A DNA stretch of 64,000 bases from Kribbella amoyensis (GCF_007828865.1 NZ_VIVK01000003.1:434001-498000); one strand, 5' to 3'; positions 16,385 through 25,030 are shown, numbered from the stretch's first letter. Notes: a model not told the origin generated them from the sequence alone. Program-made: numbers and translations.

Positions 16385-17587
16385 TCAGTTCAGGGTGTAC
16401 GTGTACCCGTTGCTGTCCAGACTGGCCAATACCCTCATCCGGTGCTCCTCACCCCGGGTCTCCAGTTGCAGGGCGACCTCCACCTCGTCCAGGTGCAGCG
16501 AGGCCGAGATCCGTTCGTGCAGTACCTCGATGATGTTCGCCTCCTCCTGCGCCAGCCGGGTCAGCAGGGTGGCGAGGCCGCCCGGCGTGTCCGGGATCCG
16601 GACCCGCAACGAGAGGTACCGCCCCGCCGCCGCCAGGCCGTGCCGGAGGACGCGCAGGAGTAACAGGGGATCGATGTTGCCACCGGTCAGCACGACGACG
16701 ACCGGCGGCTCGAACCGCAACGGATCGTCCAGCACGGCGGCCACTCCGGCGGCACCGGCCGGTTCGACCATCAGCTTGGCGCGTTCCAGCACCAGCAAGA
16801 GGGCCTTCGACAACGAATCCTCGTCGACCGTGACGATCTCGTCGACGTGCTCCCGGATCACCTCGAACGGCACCTTGCCCGGCAGCCCGACCGCGATCCC
16901 GTCGGCCATCGTCGCCATCTTGTCCAGGGCAACCGGTTCACCGGCGGCGAGCGACGCCGGGTACGCCGCGGCCGCGGCCGCCTGCACCCCGACCACGCCG
17001 ATCGGCATACCGTCGCGTTGCATGGCCGACGCGATGCCCGCGATCAGGCCGCCGCCCCCGGTGGGGACGACGACAGTCCGGACCTGCGGGCACTGCTCGA
17101 CGATCTCCAGCCCGGTGGTCGCCTGCCCGGCCACGATGTCCGGGTGGTCGAAGGGATGAATCAGGATCGCGCCGGTCTCCCGCTCGAACTCGGAGGCGGC
17201 GGCCAGGCAGTCGTCGATCGAGGTGCCGGCGAAGCGCACGTCCGCACCGTAGGCGCGGGTCGCCTTCTCCTTCGGGATCGGGGCCCCGTACGGCATGAAC
17301 ACGGTCGCGTCGATCCCGAGCAACTGCGCCGCCAGCGCGACCCCCTGCGCGTGGTTGCCGGCGCTCGCCGCGACCACGCCGCGGGCCCGCTCCTTCTTCG
17401 ACAGCCGCGCCATCCGCACGTACGCGCCGCGCAGCTTGAACGAGCCGGTCCGCTGCAGGTTCTCGCACTTGAGGAACACCTCGCCGCCGACGAGCTCACT
17501 CAGCCACCGCGAGTACTCCAACGGCGTCGGCGCCACGACGTCATGCAGCAGGTCCGCCGCCCGCACGATGTCCCTGGCATCGATCAC
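16385..17587 (-). CDS. ilvA: Threonine ammonia-lyase with C-terminal ACT domain
   Basis: 400 residues from GTG 17587. PLP-dependent deamination of threonine (and serine) to 2-oxobutanoate, the entry step of isoleucine synthesis. The PLP lysine is Lys51 (RTGSFKLRGA), the substrate loop is SAGNHAQG and the phosphate-binding loop is PTGGGGLIAG. A single ACT domain occupies about 325-400 (LRVRIPDTPGGLATLL). The ~400-residue, one-ACT layout is that of the short biosynthetic/catabolic type common in actinobacteria. GAGG lies only 2 nt before the GTG, so the start is somewhat uncertain. Confidence 0.92.
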   Translation of the reverse strand: MIDARDIVRAADLLHDVVAPTPLEYSRWLSELVGGEVFLKCENLQRTGSFKLRGAYVRMARLSKKERARGVVAASAGNHAQGVALAAQLLGIDATVFMPYGAPIPKEKATRAYGADVRFAGTSIDDCLAAASEFERETGAILIHPFDHPDIVAGQATTGLEIVEQCPQVRTVVVPTGGGGLIAGIASAMQRDGMPIGVVGVQAAAAAAYPASLAAGEPVALDKMATMADGIAVGLPGKVPFEVIREHVDEIVTVDEDSLSKALLLVLERAKLMVEPAGAAGVAAVLDDPLRFEPPVVVVLTGGNIDPLLLLRVLRHGLAAAGRYLSLRVRIPDTPGGLATLLTRLAQEEANIIEVLHERISASLHLDEVEVALQLETRGEEHRMRVLASLDSNGYTYTLN

Positions 17588-17633
17588 GTCCTCACAGTAA
17601 TAGCGATGCCTGCTGATGTGGCGGCAATTTGCG

Positions 17634-18410
17634 TTACCGCGGCCGCCTGCCGAGGTGGCGGTTGTTGGCCAGCCTTCGGCGGACCGGACGGTCCAGGTAC
17701 TGCGCCCAGTCGGGGTCGCGTTCGTCGCGGAGGGCCGCGTAGTACGCGAGCGCCTCGGCCAGCGCGTCCTCGCGCAGGTACCCACGGGCGAGCGGAAGCT
17801 TCCGTCCACCGGGATGCGTGCGCACGTCGTACGCGGCGTTGGCGGTGAAGATGCCGAGTCCGAAGAAGACGGTGAGCAGATCGGTCAGCGACTCGTGGTC
17901 GGGCCGCGCGATCGGCGAGATCCGCCCGTCACCGAGCAGGATTTCGTGGCCCGCCTCGTGCGCGCACACGGCCACCAGCGCGACCGGGTCCTCAGCCAGC
18001 GCCGGGACGAGCCAGATGCGGTTGTGGTCCTCTCCCCTGATCCACCGGCCGCTCAGCTCCTTCACCAATGGCCGGGACCCGGAGCGGGCCGGTCGGCGGC
18101 TCCGCGTGTCCGGCAGGTCGAAGCAGATCTCGAGGCGGTCGGCGGGGATGTCCATCCGCTCCCGGATCCGGGCCGTCACCGCTTCGGCCGCGGCCAGGCT
18201 GCCGTCGTACCCGTCGGGGATCACGTCGTCGGGCAGGACGATCGGCCGGCGCAGCACGTCGGTGCCGAACTCGTCGGCCATCCAGCGCATCGACTTCGCG
18301 ATCCACTGCCGCCGCCCACCCGGCAACCGCTCTCGGGGTGCTCGCAGCTCGGCCCGGACCCGCTGCCCCCGGCGGAACGCGTCGATCGAATTCGTCAGCC
18401 GCAGGATCAT
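17634..18410 (-). CDS. Putative zinc-metalloprotease-like protein (HEAGH)
   Basis: 258 residues from ATG 18410. An HExxH motif, HEAGH, is at 151-155 after a hydrophobic stretch (PVALVAVCA). Further downstream DHESLTDLLTVFFGLGIF supplies an acidic residue (Glu173) that could be the third zinc ligand, 18 residues after the second His. A basic first 40 residues precede it, and there is no signal peptide. It sits 46 bp upstream of ilvA on the same strand, but no link is implied. The HEAGH plus DHExLTDL pattern occurs in uncharacterised bacterial proteins; peptidase activity is an inference. Confidence 0.6.
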   Translation of the reverse strand: MILRLTNSIDAFRRGQRVRAELRAPRERLPGGRRQWIAKSMRWMADEFGTDVLRRPIVLPDDVIPDGYDGSLAAAEAVTARIRERMDIPADRLEICFDLPDTRSRRPARSGSRPLVKELSGRWIRGEDHNRIWLVPALAEDPVALVAVCAHEAGHEILLGDGRISPIARPDHESLTDLLTVFFGLGIFTANAAYDVRTHPGGRKLPLARGYLREDALAEALAYYAALRDERDPDWAQYLDRPVRRRLANNRHLGRRPR

Positions 18411-18512
18411 GCCCTGTCCGACGCCGAGCCGGGGTGGATAGTTCCGCAGCGTCGTCGGCCGGGGACTGCGCGTGAGCGGTTAAACCAGGTGTGGGATCCG
18501 GATCCGTCGACC

Positions 18513-18518
18513 TACGAT
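18513..18518 (+). promoter_or_regulatory. -10 box, leaderless start
   Basis: TACGAT lies 6 nt before GTG 18525 with no ribosome binding site, so it supports both the start choice and a leaderless mRNA. Confidence 0.5.
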
Positions 18519-18524
18519 CCGTCG

Positions 18525-19805
18525 GTGCCCGAGACGACGACGATCAGCGCTGTCATGGTGGACCCGGAAGGCTCGGACCCGCGGGGACCGGTGACCGTGT
18601 CGATCCCGGAGAAGGTCTGGTTTCCCGACGTCGAGGACCCGTTGCGGGCTTTGCGCGAGCAGCTTGGCATCGACGGTTACGTGCTCACCTGTCTCGCCGA
18701 CGAGCCGGGCCGGGTCTCGTACCTGCTCGTCAGCGACCAGCCGGTACCTGGCCAGGACCTGACCGAGGACTCCACGCTCAAGCTGGCCGGCGAACACCTC
18801 GCCCTGCCGGTCGGACACCCGGTGACTCCGGCGTGGACGAGGCCGGGCTGGTACGCCGAGGCGCTGCCCTGGCTCGACGAGCAGCTGGCCGTGGCGGGGA
18901 CGCGGCGCACCGGCATACCGACGCAGGTGCGGACGTGGGGTCTGTCGAATGTGCTGCGCTGTCCGACCGAGGCCGGGGACGTGTACTTCAAGGCGCAGGC
19001 GCACACCAGCACGGTGGTACCGATCCGGCCGGATGCGCCGGCGCTGTTGTTCGCCCACGAGCCGCGGGTGCTGCACGCGTTGTCGAGCAAGTTGCCCGAA
19101 TTCGTGGTCACGCCGCTCGCGATCGACGAGGACCGGGCCTGGATGGTGCTGCCCGATCTCGGGACGGCGCTGGCGGACAGCGATGATGTGGAACTGTGGC
19201 TCGCGGCCGTGCGTGGGCATGCCCGGTTGCAGCGTGCCTTTGTCGGCCGGGCCGACACGTTGCTGGAGTACGCCTGTGTGGATCGCCGGCTCGAGCTCCT
19301 GACCGGCGAGCTTGATCGGCTGTTCGGGCCGAATCTGCTGACCGACCGGCTCGATCCCGGGGATCGCGACAAACTTCGTGAGGCGGCGGGGCGGTTCGGT
19401 ACCGCGATCCAGGAGCTCGCCGCGATCGGGGTCCCGGAGACCTTGCTGCACGGGGATCTGCACCCGCGCAACGTCGCGATCCGGGACGGCCGGGCGCTCG
19501 CGTTCGACTGGACCGACGCGGCCGTGTCCCATCCGTTCCTCGACCTGGTGACGTTCTTCGAGCAGGCGACCGCGGTGACCTCGGATCCGGCGACGGCCGA
19601 GCTTCTGCGGGACGCGTACCTCGCGGAGTGGTCGGAGTACGCGGGAGTGGACGACCTTCGCCGGGCCGTCGAGCTGGCCGGGCAGGTCGGCATCCTGCAC
19701 CAGACGATGACCTACCTGCACCTGTCCGAGCACCTGTCCGGGCCGAGCCGCCGCTCGATGCTGGGTGGCGGCGACTACTGGCTGAAGCGGCTGCTGGCTA
19801 CTTGA
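18525..19805 (+). CDS. APH-fold phosphotransferase-like protein
   Basis: 426 residues from GTG 18525 (VPETTTISAVMVDPEG); the open frame runs far upstream but only this start has a promoter in place. The N-terminal half (1-130) is an uncharacterised mixed alpha/beta region. The C-terminal half is an aminoglycoside phosphotransferase fold: the catalytic loop LLHGDLHPRN is at 308-316 and the metal-binding Asp follows in AFDWTDAAVSHPFLD (about 327). Such enzymes phosphorylate small hydroxylated molecules. No substrate or resistance can be inferred. It ends 8 bp inside the convergent ABC permease gene. Confidence 0.75.
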   Translation: MPETTTISAVMVDPEGSDPRGPVTVSIPEKVWFPDVEDPLRALREQLGIDGYVLTCLADEPGRVSYLLVSDQPVPGQDLTEDSTLKLAGEHLALPVGHPVTPAWTRPGWYAEALPWLDEQLAVAGTRRTGIPTQVRTWGLSNVLRCPTEAGDVYFKAQAHTSTVVPIRPDAPALLFAHEPRVLHALSSKLPEFVVTPLAIDEDRAWMVLPDLGTALADSDDVELWLAAVRGHARLQRAFVGRADTLLEYACVDRRLELLTGELDRLFGPNLLTDRLDPGDRDKLREAAGRFGTAIQELAAIGVPETLLHGDLHPRNVAIRDGRALAFDWTDAAVSHPFLDLVTFFEQATAVTSDPATAELLRDAYLAEWSEYAGVDDLRRAVELAGQVGILHQTMTYLHLSEHLSGPSRRSMLGGGDYWLKRLLAT

Positions 19806-20604
19806 GCAGGAGCCGGCCGAGCCGGCGGGAGGCGACGTACAGACCGAGGGCGCCCATCGCCGCGAGGTACAGGGCGTTCAGGATCATCGTCCAGCCGACG
19901 GTGCCCGTGGTGAGGGCGCGTTCCAGCGCGACGCCCTGGTACAGCGGGGTGAGCTGGACCAGCCAGCGGATCGCCCCGGGGTACGTCTCGACCGGGTAGA
20001 AGGTCGCCGAGAACAGGAACATCGGCATGATGATCAGCTGGACGAACTCGAAGTCCTGCCAGCTGCGCATGAACGTGGTCAGCGCCATCCCGGCCCCGGC
20101 GAACGCGAACCCGATCAGCACCGCGACCGGCAACGCGAGCACGGCCCACCACGACTCGATCAGGCCGAGCACCAGCATCACCACGATGAACATCGCCGAG
20201 TAGCAGGCGCCCCGTAGCAACGCCCACGTCACCTCACCCGTCGCCACGTCCCACGGCCGCAACGGCGTGGCCAGCATCGAGTCGTACAACCGGGCGTACT
20301 TCATCCGGAAGAAGATGTTGTACGTCGAGTCGAAGATGGCGCCGTTCATCGCCGAACTGGCCAGCATCGCCGGCGCCACGAAGGCGGCGTACCCGATCAC
20401 GGTGCCGTCGGCCAGGGTGAAGTCGCCGACCAGCTGGGCCACCCCGATCCCGATCGACAGCAGGTAGAACACCGGCTCGAAGAAGCCGGAGACGAACACC
20501 ACCCAGGACCGCCGGTAGACCAGGTAGTTCCGCTCGACCAGGTGCCGGCCCGCGCCGAGCCGGACCGGCAGCGGGACCACCCGCGCGGTCAGGGTCCCCG
20601 TCAT
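19798..20604 (-). CDS. ABC-2 exporter permease (NodJ-like), second subunit
   Basis: 268 residues from ATG 20604. Six hydrophobic helices and NodJ-like motifs (VFVSGFFEPVFYLLSIGIG, the PVETYP loop before the last helices, and RRLGRLLLK at the end). It follows the first permease with a 4-bp overlap and the ATPase before that, so the three form one exporter unit. The two permeases share the layout FEPV/LPLL, ATPLRP, FFPV/FYPVE and are a likely heterodimer. Confidence 0.82.
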   Translation of the reverse strand: MTGTLTARVVPLPVRLGAGRHLVERNYLVYRRSWVVFVSGFFEPVFYLLSIGIGVAQLVGDFTLADGTVIGYAAFVAPAMLASSAMNGAIFDSTYNIFFRMKYARLYDSMLATPLRPWDVATGEVTWALLRGACYSAMFIVVMLVLGLIESWWAVLALPVAVLIGFAFAGAGMALTTFMRSWQDFEFVQLIIMPMFLFSATFYPVETYPGAIRWLVQLTPLYQGVALERALTTGTVGWTMILNALYLAAMGALGLYVASRRLGRLLLK

Positions 20605-21386
20605 TTGATCAACCTCCGGGTCAGGCCGCGGACCGCGAACCAGGTGCCGACGCCGAACCACGCGCCGAGGTACAGCAGGTTGCCCAGGGCGGGCAGCGGC
20701 TCGACCGTGTCCAGGCTGAGGTCACGCGCCAGCTCGACGCCGTGCCACAACGGGCTCAGGTACGCGAGCCACTCGATCCAGTCCGGCAACTGCGAGACCG
20801 GGAAGAACGCACCCGAGAACAAGAACGCCGGGATCACCCCGAACCGGAAGATCATCGCGAAGCCGGAGTCGTTCTCCAGCCGGGTCGCGACCGCGCAGAC
20901 CGGCGCCGACGCGGCCATCCCGACCAGCAGCGCGACCGGCAATCCGAGCAGCCCGAGTGGCGTGGCGAGCCCGCCGAACATCGCGATCACCACCGTGAAC
21001 ACCGTGCACGTGGTCAGCACCCGGAACGCGATGAACGCGAGCTGCCCGTACATCACGTCGGCCGGCCGCAGCGGCGTGGCGATCATCGAGTAGTAGAACT
21101 TGTGCCACTTGATCCCGCCCATCACCGGGTACGTCGACTCGCTCACGGCGATCTGCAACGCGGTCGCCGCGAGCAAGCCGGGCGCGATGTACTGCAGATA
21201 GCTGACTCCGCCGAGGGCGCCGGTACCGTTCTCGTCGACGAAGGACCCGAGCCCGATCCCCATCGCGGCCAGGTAGAGCAGCGGCAGCAGGAAGCTGCTG
21301 ACCAGGCTGCCCTTCCAGGTCCGCTTGTAGACGGTGAGCCAGTAGTCGAACTGACGGCGGCCGTTCTCGACCAGGACCGCGGTCAT
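20601..21386 (-). CDS. ABC-2 exporter permease (NodJ-like), first subunit
   Basis: 261 residues from ATG 21386. Six helices, with SFLLPLLYLAAMGIGLGSFV in helix 1, MIATPLRPADVMYGQ in the loop, and FFPVSQLPDWIEW before the C-terminal helices, as in NodJ-type lipo-oligosaccharide and drug export permeases. Its start overlaps the ATPase stop (TGATG) and its stop overlaps the next permease start, so the three genes are coupled. Confidence 0.82.
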   Translation of the reverse strand: MTAVLVENGRRQFDYWLTVYKRTWKGSLVSSFLLPLLYLAAMGIGLGSFVDENGTGALGGVSYLQYIAPGLLAATALQIAVSESTYPVMGGIKWHKFYYSMIATPLRPADVMYGQLAFIAFRVLTTCTVFTVVIAMFGGLATPLGLLGLPVALLVGMAASAPVCAVATRLENDSGFAMIFRFGVIPAFLFSGAFFPVSQLPDWIEWLAYLSPLWHGVELARDLSLDTVEPLPALGNLLYLGAWFGVGTWFAVRGLTRRLIK

Positions 21387-22351
21387 CAGTCCACCAACGT
21401 CCGGCCGGTGAGCCGCAGGAAGACGTCCTCGAGCGTGGACCGGCGGACCAGGACCGCGGCCGGCTGCAGACCACGCTCGTGCACCGCGGCCGCCGCGTGC
21501 TCACCGTCGTCGGTGTAGAGCAGCAGGCGATCGGGCAGCACCTCGACCCGCTGGGCCAGATCCTCGACCTTGCCGGCCAGCGCATCGTGGTCGGCGAGCA
21601 TCACCTCCGGCCCGAACCGCAGCTCGGTGACCTCGCGGGTGGAGTAGTCCCGGATCAGCTCGGCCGGCGAGCCCTCCGCCGCGATCAGGCCGCCGTCCAT
21701 CACCACCAGCCGGTCGCACAACTGCTCGGCCTCGTCCATGTAGTGCGTGGTGATGATCAGCGTCACCCCGGTCTGCTTCAGCCGGAACAGCTTGTCCCAC
21801 AACAGGTGCCGGGCCTGCGGGTCGAGTCCGGTGGTCGGCTCGTCGAGCAGCAGCAGGTCCGGCCGGCTCACCAGCGACCGGGCGATCGTCAGCCGCCGCT
21901 TCATCCCGCCGGACAGCTCGTCCACCTTGACCTTCGCCTTCTCGGTCAGGGCGACGAACTCGAGCAGCTGCTCCGCCCGCTCCCGGCACTCGGCCCGGCT
22001 GAGCCCGAAGTACCGGCCGTAGATGGTCAGGTTCTCCAGGACGGACAGCTCGACGTCGAGGGTGTCGTCCTGCGGGCAGACGCCGAGCCGGGCCCGGATC
22101 GCCGGCCCGTCCACCGCCGGGTCCTGGCCGAGGATCCGCAGCGTGCCGCCGCTGGTCGGCGAGACGGCGCCGATCATCCGCATGGTGGAGGACTTGCCGG
22201 CGCCGTTCGGCCCGAGGAACCCGAAGGCCTCGCCCTTCCAGACGTCCAGGTCGATCCCCGCGACCGCCTCGAAGTCGCCGTACGACTTCCGCAGACCCCG
22301 CGCGTGCACGAGAGACTCCCGCTGCTCACTCACGTCCACGACAGTAACCAT
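21386..22351 (-). CDS. ABC exporter ATPase (NodI/DrrA-like)
   Basis: 321 residues from ATG 22351; GGCGGAG touches this codon, so a GTG a few codons downstream could also be used. Walker A GPNGAGKSS, NodI-type CPQDDTLDVELSVLENL, signature LSGGMKRR and Walker B LLDEPTTGLDP are intact. The C-terminal regulatory extension ends in RRSTLEDVFLRLTGRTL. It powers the two overlapping permeases. The MFS gene ends 38 bp upstream on the same strand, so the MerR-controlled promoter at 23.8 kb may also read into this exporter. Confidence 0.87.
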   Translation of the reverse strand: MVTVVDVSEQRESLVHARGLRKSYGDFEAVAGIDLDVWKGEAFGFLGPNGAGKSSTMRMIGAVSPTSGGTLRILGQDPAVDGPAIRARLGVCPQDDTLDVELSVLENLTIYGRYFGLSRAECRERAEQLLEFVALTEKAKVKVDELSGGMKRRLTIARSLVSRPDLLLLDEPTTGLDPQARHLLWDKLFRLKQTGVTLIITTHYMDEAEQLCDRLVVMDGGLIAAEGSPAELIRDYSTREVTELRFGPEVMLADHDALAGKVEDLAQRVEVLPDRLLLYTDDGEHAAAAVHERGLQPAAVLVRRSTLEDVFLRLTGRTLVD

Positions 22352-22389
22352 CTCCGCCGACAATGCGCTTGTCGTTTTGGGCAGTCCGC

Positions 22390-23769
22390 TCAGCGGGACC
22401 GGCGGAAGACCTGCGCCACCAGGGTCAGCACGGCGAACGCCAGGATCACCCACACCCCCGGCGGGAACATCCCCGGCTCGGTCCCGGGCGCGATCGCGGC
22501 GGTGACCACGGCCAGACCGGACGCGCCGCCGACCTGGAGCGAACTGTTCAGCAGCCCAGCCGCCAGGCCCTGCTCCTCGTCGGCCACCCCGCTGGTCCCG
22601 GCGACCATCAACGCGGAGATGCTGAGCGCGAAGCCGAGCCCCCACAACACCGACGCGGGGAGCAGGACCGTCCACAGGTCCGGCTCGGGGCCGAGCCGCA
22701 GCAGCAGGGCGTACGCGGGGATGAACGCGGCCAGCCCGGTCAGCAGGACCCGGCCCACGCCGTACCGGCTCAGCAGGGCGCCGAGCTTCGGGCCGATGAG
22801 GACGACCATCAGGCCGGCCGGGAGCAGGACGAACGCCATCTGCCAGGGCTGCCAGCCGTTCACGTTCTGCAGATAGAGGGCGAGCAGGAACTGGAAGCCC
22901 ATCGCCCCGCCGTACAACAGGGCGGCGCTCACGTTCGCGGTCGCCAGGGCGCGGTTGCGGAAGATCCCGAGCCGGACGAGCGGGCGGCGGACGGTCCGCT
23001 CGATCATGCCGAACGCGGTCAGGAGTGCGGCGGCCACCACGAGTCCGCCGATCGTCCGGGTCGAGGTCCACCCGGCGTCCGCGGCCGACGACACGGTGAA
23101 CACGAACAGCAGCATCCCACCGAGCAACGTCACCGCTCCGCCGACGTCGAGCCGCTCCCGCTCGGTCCGCGGTGGGTCGGGCGGCAGGTACCGGATCGCG
23201 GCGAACACCAGCAGGACCGCGATCGGGATCGGCAGCACGAACGTCGCCCGCCAGTCGATCGTGGCGAGCAGACCGCCGACGAGCAGCCCCGAGGAGTACC
23301 CGGAGGCCTCGAAGACGTTGAAGATCCCGAACGCCCGGTTCCGGTGCGGACCCTCGGGGAACGTGGTGGTCAGCAGCGACATCGCGGCCGGCGCGGTGAA
23401 CGCGGCCGCGGCGCCCTTCAGGAACCGGGACACGATCAGCAGCACCGGATCGGTGGCCAGCGCGCCGAGCAGCGAGACCACGGCGAACACGGTCATCGCA
23501 ACGACGAGCACCCGCCGCCGCCCGAACAGGTCGGCGCACCGCCCACCGAGCAACAGGATGCTGCCGAACGCCAGGATGTACGCCCCGGCCAGCCACTGCG
23601 CCACGGCCGCGGTCATGCCCAGCTCGTGCTGGATCTGCGGGATCGCGACCGTGATCATCGAGATGTCCAGGCCGTCGAGCAGGATCACCCCGCTGCAGAT
23701 CAGCAGCGCGATCCAGGTCCGGGCCGGCCAGCGCGGTGGAACTTGGGTGGACGCGGAATGTTGACTCAT
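22390..23769 (-). CDS. MFS drug-efflux transporter (DHA2 family, 14 helices)
   Basis: 459 residues from ATG 23769, chosen because a -10 box (TAACGT) ends 7 nt upstream; GTG 23778 is the alternative. Motif A is GGRCADLFGRRRVL. Helix 4-5 region LKGAAAAFTAPAAMSLLTTTF and ASGYSSGLLVGGLL match the DHA2 group. Paralogue of the exporter at 11253-12770, but controlled by a divergent MerR instead of a MarR regulator. The ABC exporter operon follows 38 bp downstream. Confidence 0.9.
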   Translation of the reverse strand: MSQHSASTQVPPRWPARTWIALLICSGVILLDGLDISMITVAIPQIQHELGMTAAVAQWLAGAYILAFGSILLLGGRCADLFGRRRVLVVAMTVFAVVSLLGALATDPVLLIVSRFLKGAAAAFTAPAAMSLLTTTFPEGPHRNRAFGIFNVFEASGYSSGLLVGGLLATIDWRATFVLPIPIAVLLVFAAIRYLPPDPPRTERERLDVGGAVTLLGGMLLFVFTVSSAADAGWTSTRTIGGLVVAAALLTAFGMIERTVRRPLVRLGIFRNRALATANVSAALLYGGAMGFQFLLALYLQNVNGWQPWQMAFVLLPAGLMVVLIGPKLGALLSRYGVGRVLLTGLAAFIPAYALLLRLGPEPDLWTVLLPASVLWGLGFALSISALMVAGTSGVADEEQGLAAGLLNSSLQVGGASGLAVVTAAIAPGTEPGMFPPGVWVILAFAVLTLVAQVFRRSR

Positions 23770-23776
23770 ACCGGGC

Positions 23777-23812
23777 ACGTTAGGAATTCACACCGGTGTC
23801 AAGGTCAAGTCC
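23777..23812 (-). promoter_or_regulatory. MerR-type promoter with long spacer and central palindrome
   Basis: On the minus strand TTGACC, a 20-bp spacer and TAACGT (23782-23777) precede the MFS ATG by 7 nt. The spacer holds a near-perfect palindrome, TTSACACCGGTGTSAA (23787-23802). A 19-20 bp spacer with a dyad between -35 and -10 is the mark of promoters that MerR proteins activate by twisting the DNA. Confidence 0.65.
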
Positions 23813-23824
23813 GAAGAGGTGCGC

Positions 23825-24169
23825 ATGCTGATCGGCGAGTTGTCCCGGCGGACGGGAGTCAGCCCGCGCCTCCTGAGGTACTACGAGGCGCAGGGCCTGC
23901 TGGAGCCCGACCGCGGCCCGAACGACTACCGCAGCTACACCGAGGACGCGGTCGCGACGGTCCGCAAGATCCGCGCCCTGCTCGGGGCCGGGCTCACCAC
24001 CGAGGTGATCCGCGCGGTCCTCCCCTGTGTCCGCGGTGACGGCACGCGGTTCGACTGGTGCCAGGACCTCCGCGACATCCTGGCCGGCGAGCTGTCCGCG
24101 ATGGACCAGCGGCTCGACGACCTCCGCCGGACCCGGGGCACGCTGGCCGGCCTGATCGTCCAGAGCTGA
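23825..24169 (+). CDS. MerR-family transcriptional regulator
   Basis: 114 residues from ATG 23825, with GAAGAGG 5 nt upstream; GTG 23819 would leave no such site. The N-terminal HTH is typical (LIGELSRRTGVSPRLLRYYE), with the wing EPDRGPNDYRSYTEDAV. A dimerisation helix follows (SAMDQRLDDLRRTRGTLAGL). The short C-terminus contains two Cys (LPCVRGDG and FDWCQDL) but no known metal-binding pattern, so a drug or redox signal is as likely as a metal. It should regulate the divergent MFS promoter. Confidence 0.88.
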   Translation: MLIGELSRRTGVSPRLLRYYEAQGLLEPDRGPNDYRSYTEDAVATVRKIRALLGAGLTTEVIRAVLPCVRGDGTRFDWCQDLRDILAGELSAMDQRLDDLRRTRGTLAGLIVQS

Positions 24170-24172
24170 CCG

Positions 24173-24901
24173 CTACCCGCGTCCGGCGTACGGCATGCCG
24201 GCGGCCATCACGGTCAGCGTCGGCACCGCCACGGTGACGGGGAGCTGCGCGACCCGGACCACGAAGTCGGCCACGATCCGCGGATCGAAGGTGGGCTCGA
24301 CCGCCGTCGTTCCGTCCGGCTGCAGCGCACCCTGCTCCATCCGCTCGGTCATCGCGGTAGCCGCGTTGCCGATGTCGATCTGGCCGGCGGTGATGCCGTG
24401 CGGGCGGCCGTCGAGCTCGAGCCCTTTGGTCAGCCCGGTGATGGCGTGCTTGGTCGCGGTGTACGCGATCGCGTGCGGCCGCGGGACGTGCGCCGAGATC
24501 GACCCGTTGTTGATAATCCGGCCGCCCTTCGGGTCCTGCCGCAGCATCCGCGCGAAGGCGGCCTGGGCACACAGGAACGAGCCGGTCAGGTTCGTGTCGA
24601 CGACCTGCCGCCAGTCCGCCTCGGCGACGTCCTCGACCGACGCGGCCGGCATCCCGATCCCGGCGTTGTTCACCAGCACGTCGATCCGCGGCAGCGCCTC
24701 GAAGAACGCCCGGACCGCGGCGCCGTCGTTCACGTCGAGCACGCCGTACCGCACCTGGCCGGCGCCGAGCTCGGCCGTCTCGCGCAGCTTCGCCTCCGTC
24801 CGCCCGGTCACCCAGACACCGAAGCCGGCCCCCGCCAGCGCGAGCGCCATCTCCCGCCCGAGCCCGGACCCGCCCCCGGTGACGACTGCGATCTTCTCCA
24901 T
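24173..24901 (-). CDS. Short-chain dehydrogenase/reductase (SDR)
   Basis: 242 residues from ATG 24901. Classical SDR: cofactor loop [10 protein letters not shown] (8-17), NNAG (78-81), catalytic Ser near 134-136 and YTATK with Tyr147 and Lys151. NAD(P)H-dependent oxidoreductase of unknown substrate. It is convergent with the MerR gene (3 bp between stops). The segment after the active site ([17 protein letters not shown]) is usual for actinobacterial SDRs annotated as oxidoreductases of unknown role. Confidence 0.87.
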   Translation of the reverse strand: MEKIAVVTGGGSGLGREMALALAGAGFGVWVTGRTEAKLRETAELGAGQVRYGVLDVNDGAAVRAFFEALPRIDVLVNNAGIGMPAASVEDVAEADWRQVVDTNLTGSFLCAQAAFARMLRQDPKGGRIINNGSISAHVPRPHAIAYTATKHAITGLTKGLELDGRPHGITAGQIDIGNAATAMTERMEQGALQPDGTTAVEPTFDPRIVADFVVRVAQLPVTVAVPTLTVMAAGMPYAGRG

Positions 24902-24986
24902 CCGACCCTCTTCCCACGCTGTCCGTGACCGTCAGACTACGAATAGTTACTCTCTTGCGGCGATAGGACCATCTTAGGAAACTCAT

Positions 24987-25030
24987 TTGCGTGTATCACG
25001 CAAGCATGTATATGCTTGCAGCATGCAAGC
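24987..25030. promoter_or_regulatory. Three overlapping palindromes across the MarR/MFS promoter
   Basis: TTGCGTG-TAT-CACGCAA (24987-25003), GCAAGCAT-GTAT-ATGCTTGC (25000-25019) and GCTTGC-AGCAT-GCAAGC (25014-25030) are each perfect and share half-sites. They cover a likely -35 (TTGCGT, 24987-24992), an 18-bp spacer, a -10 (TATGCT, 25011-25016) and the start codon at 25023. This is probably the autoregulatory site of the MarR protein. Confidence 0.65.

Noticed and set aside
17616-18524. Long 5' extension of the APH-fold gene
   Set aside because: It is antisense to the HEAGH gene and has shadow-frame composition. The leaderless promoter supports GTG 18525.
21386-23596. 736-residue frame joining the MFS region to the ABC ATPase
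   Set aside because: The N-terminal part is out of frame with the real MFS gene; the ATPase begins at 22351.
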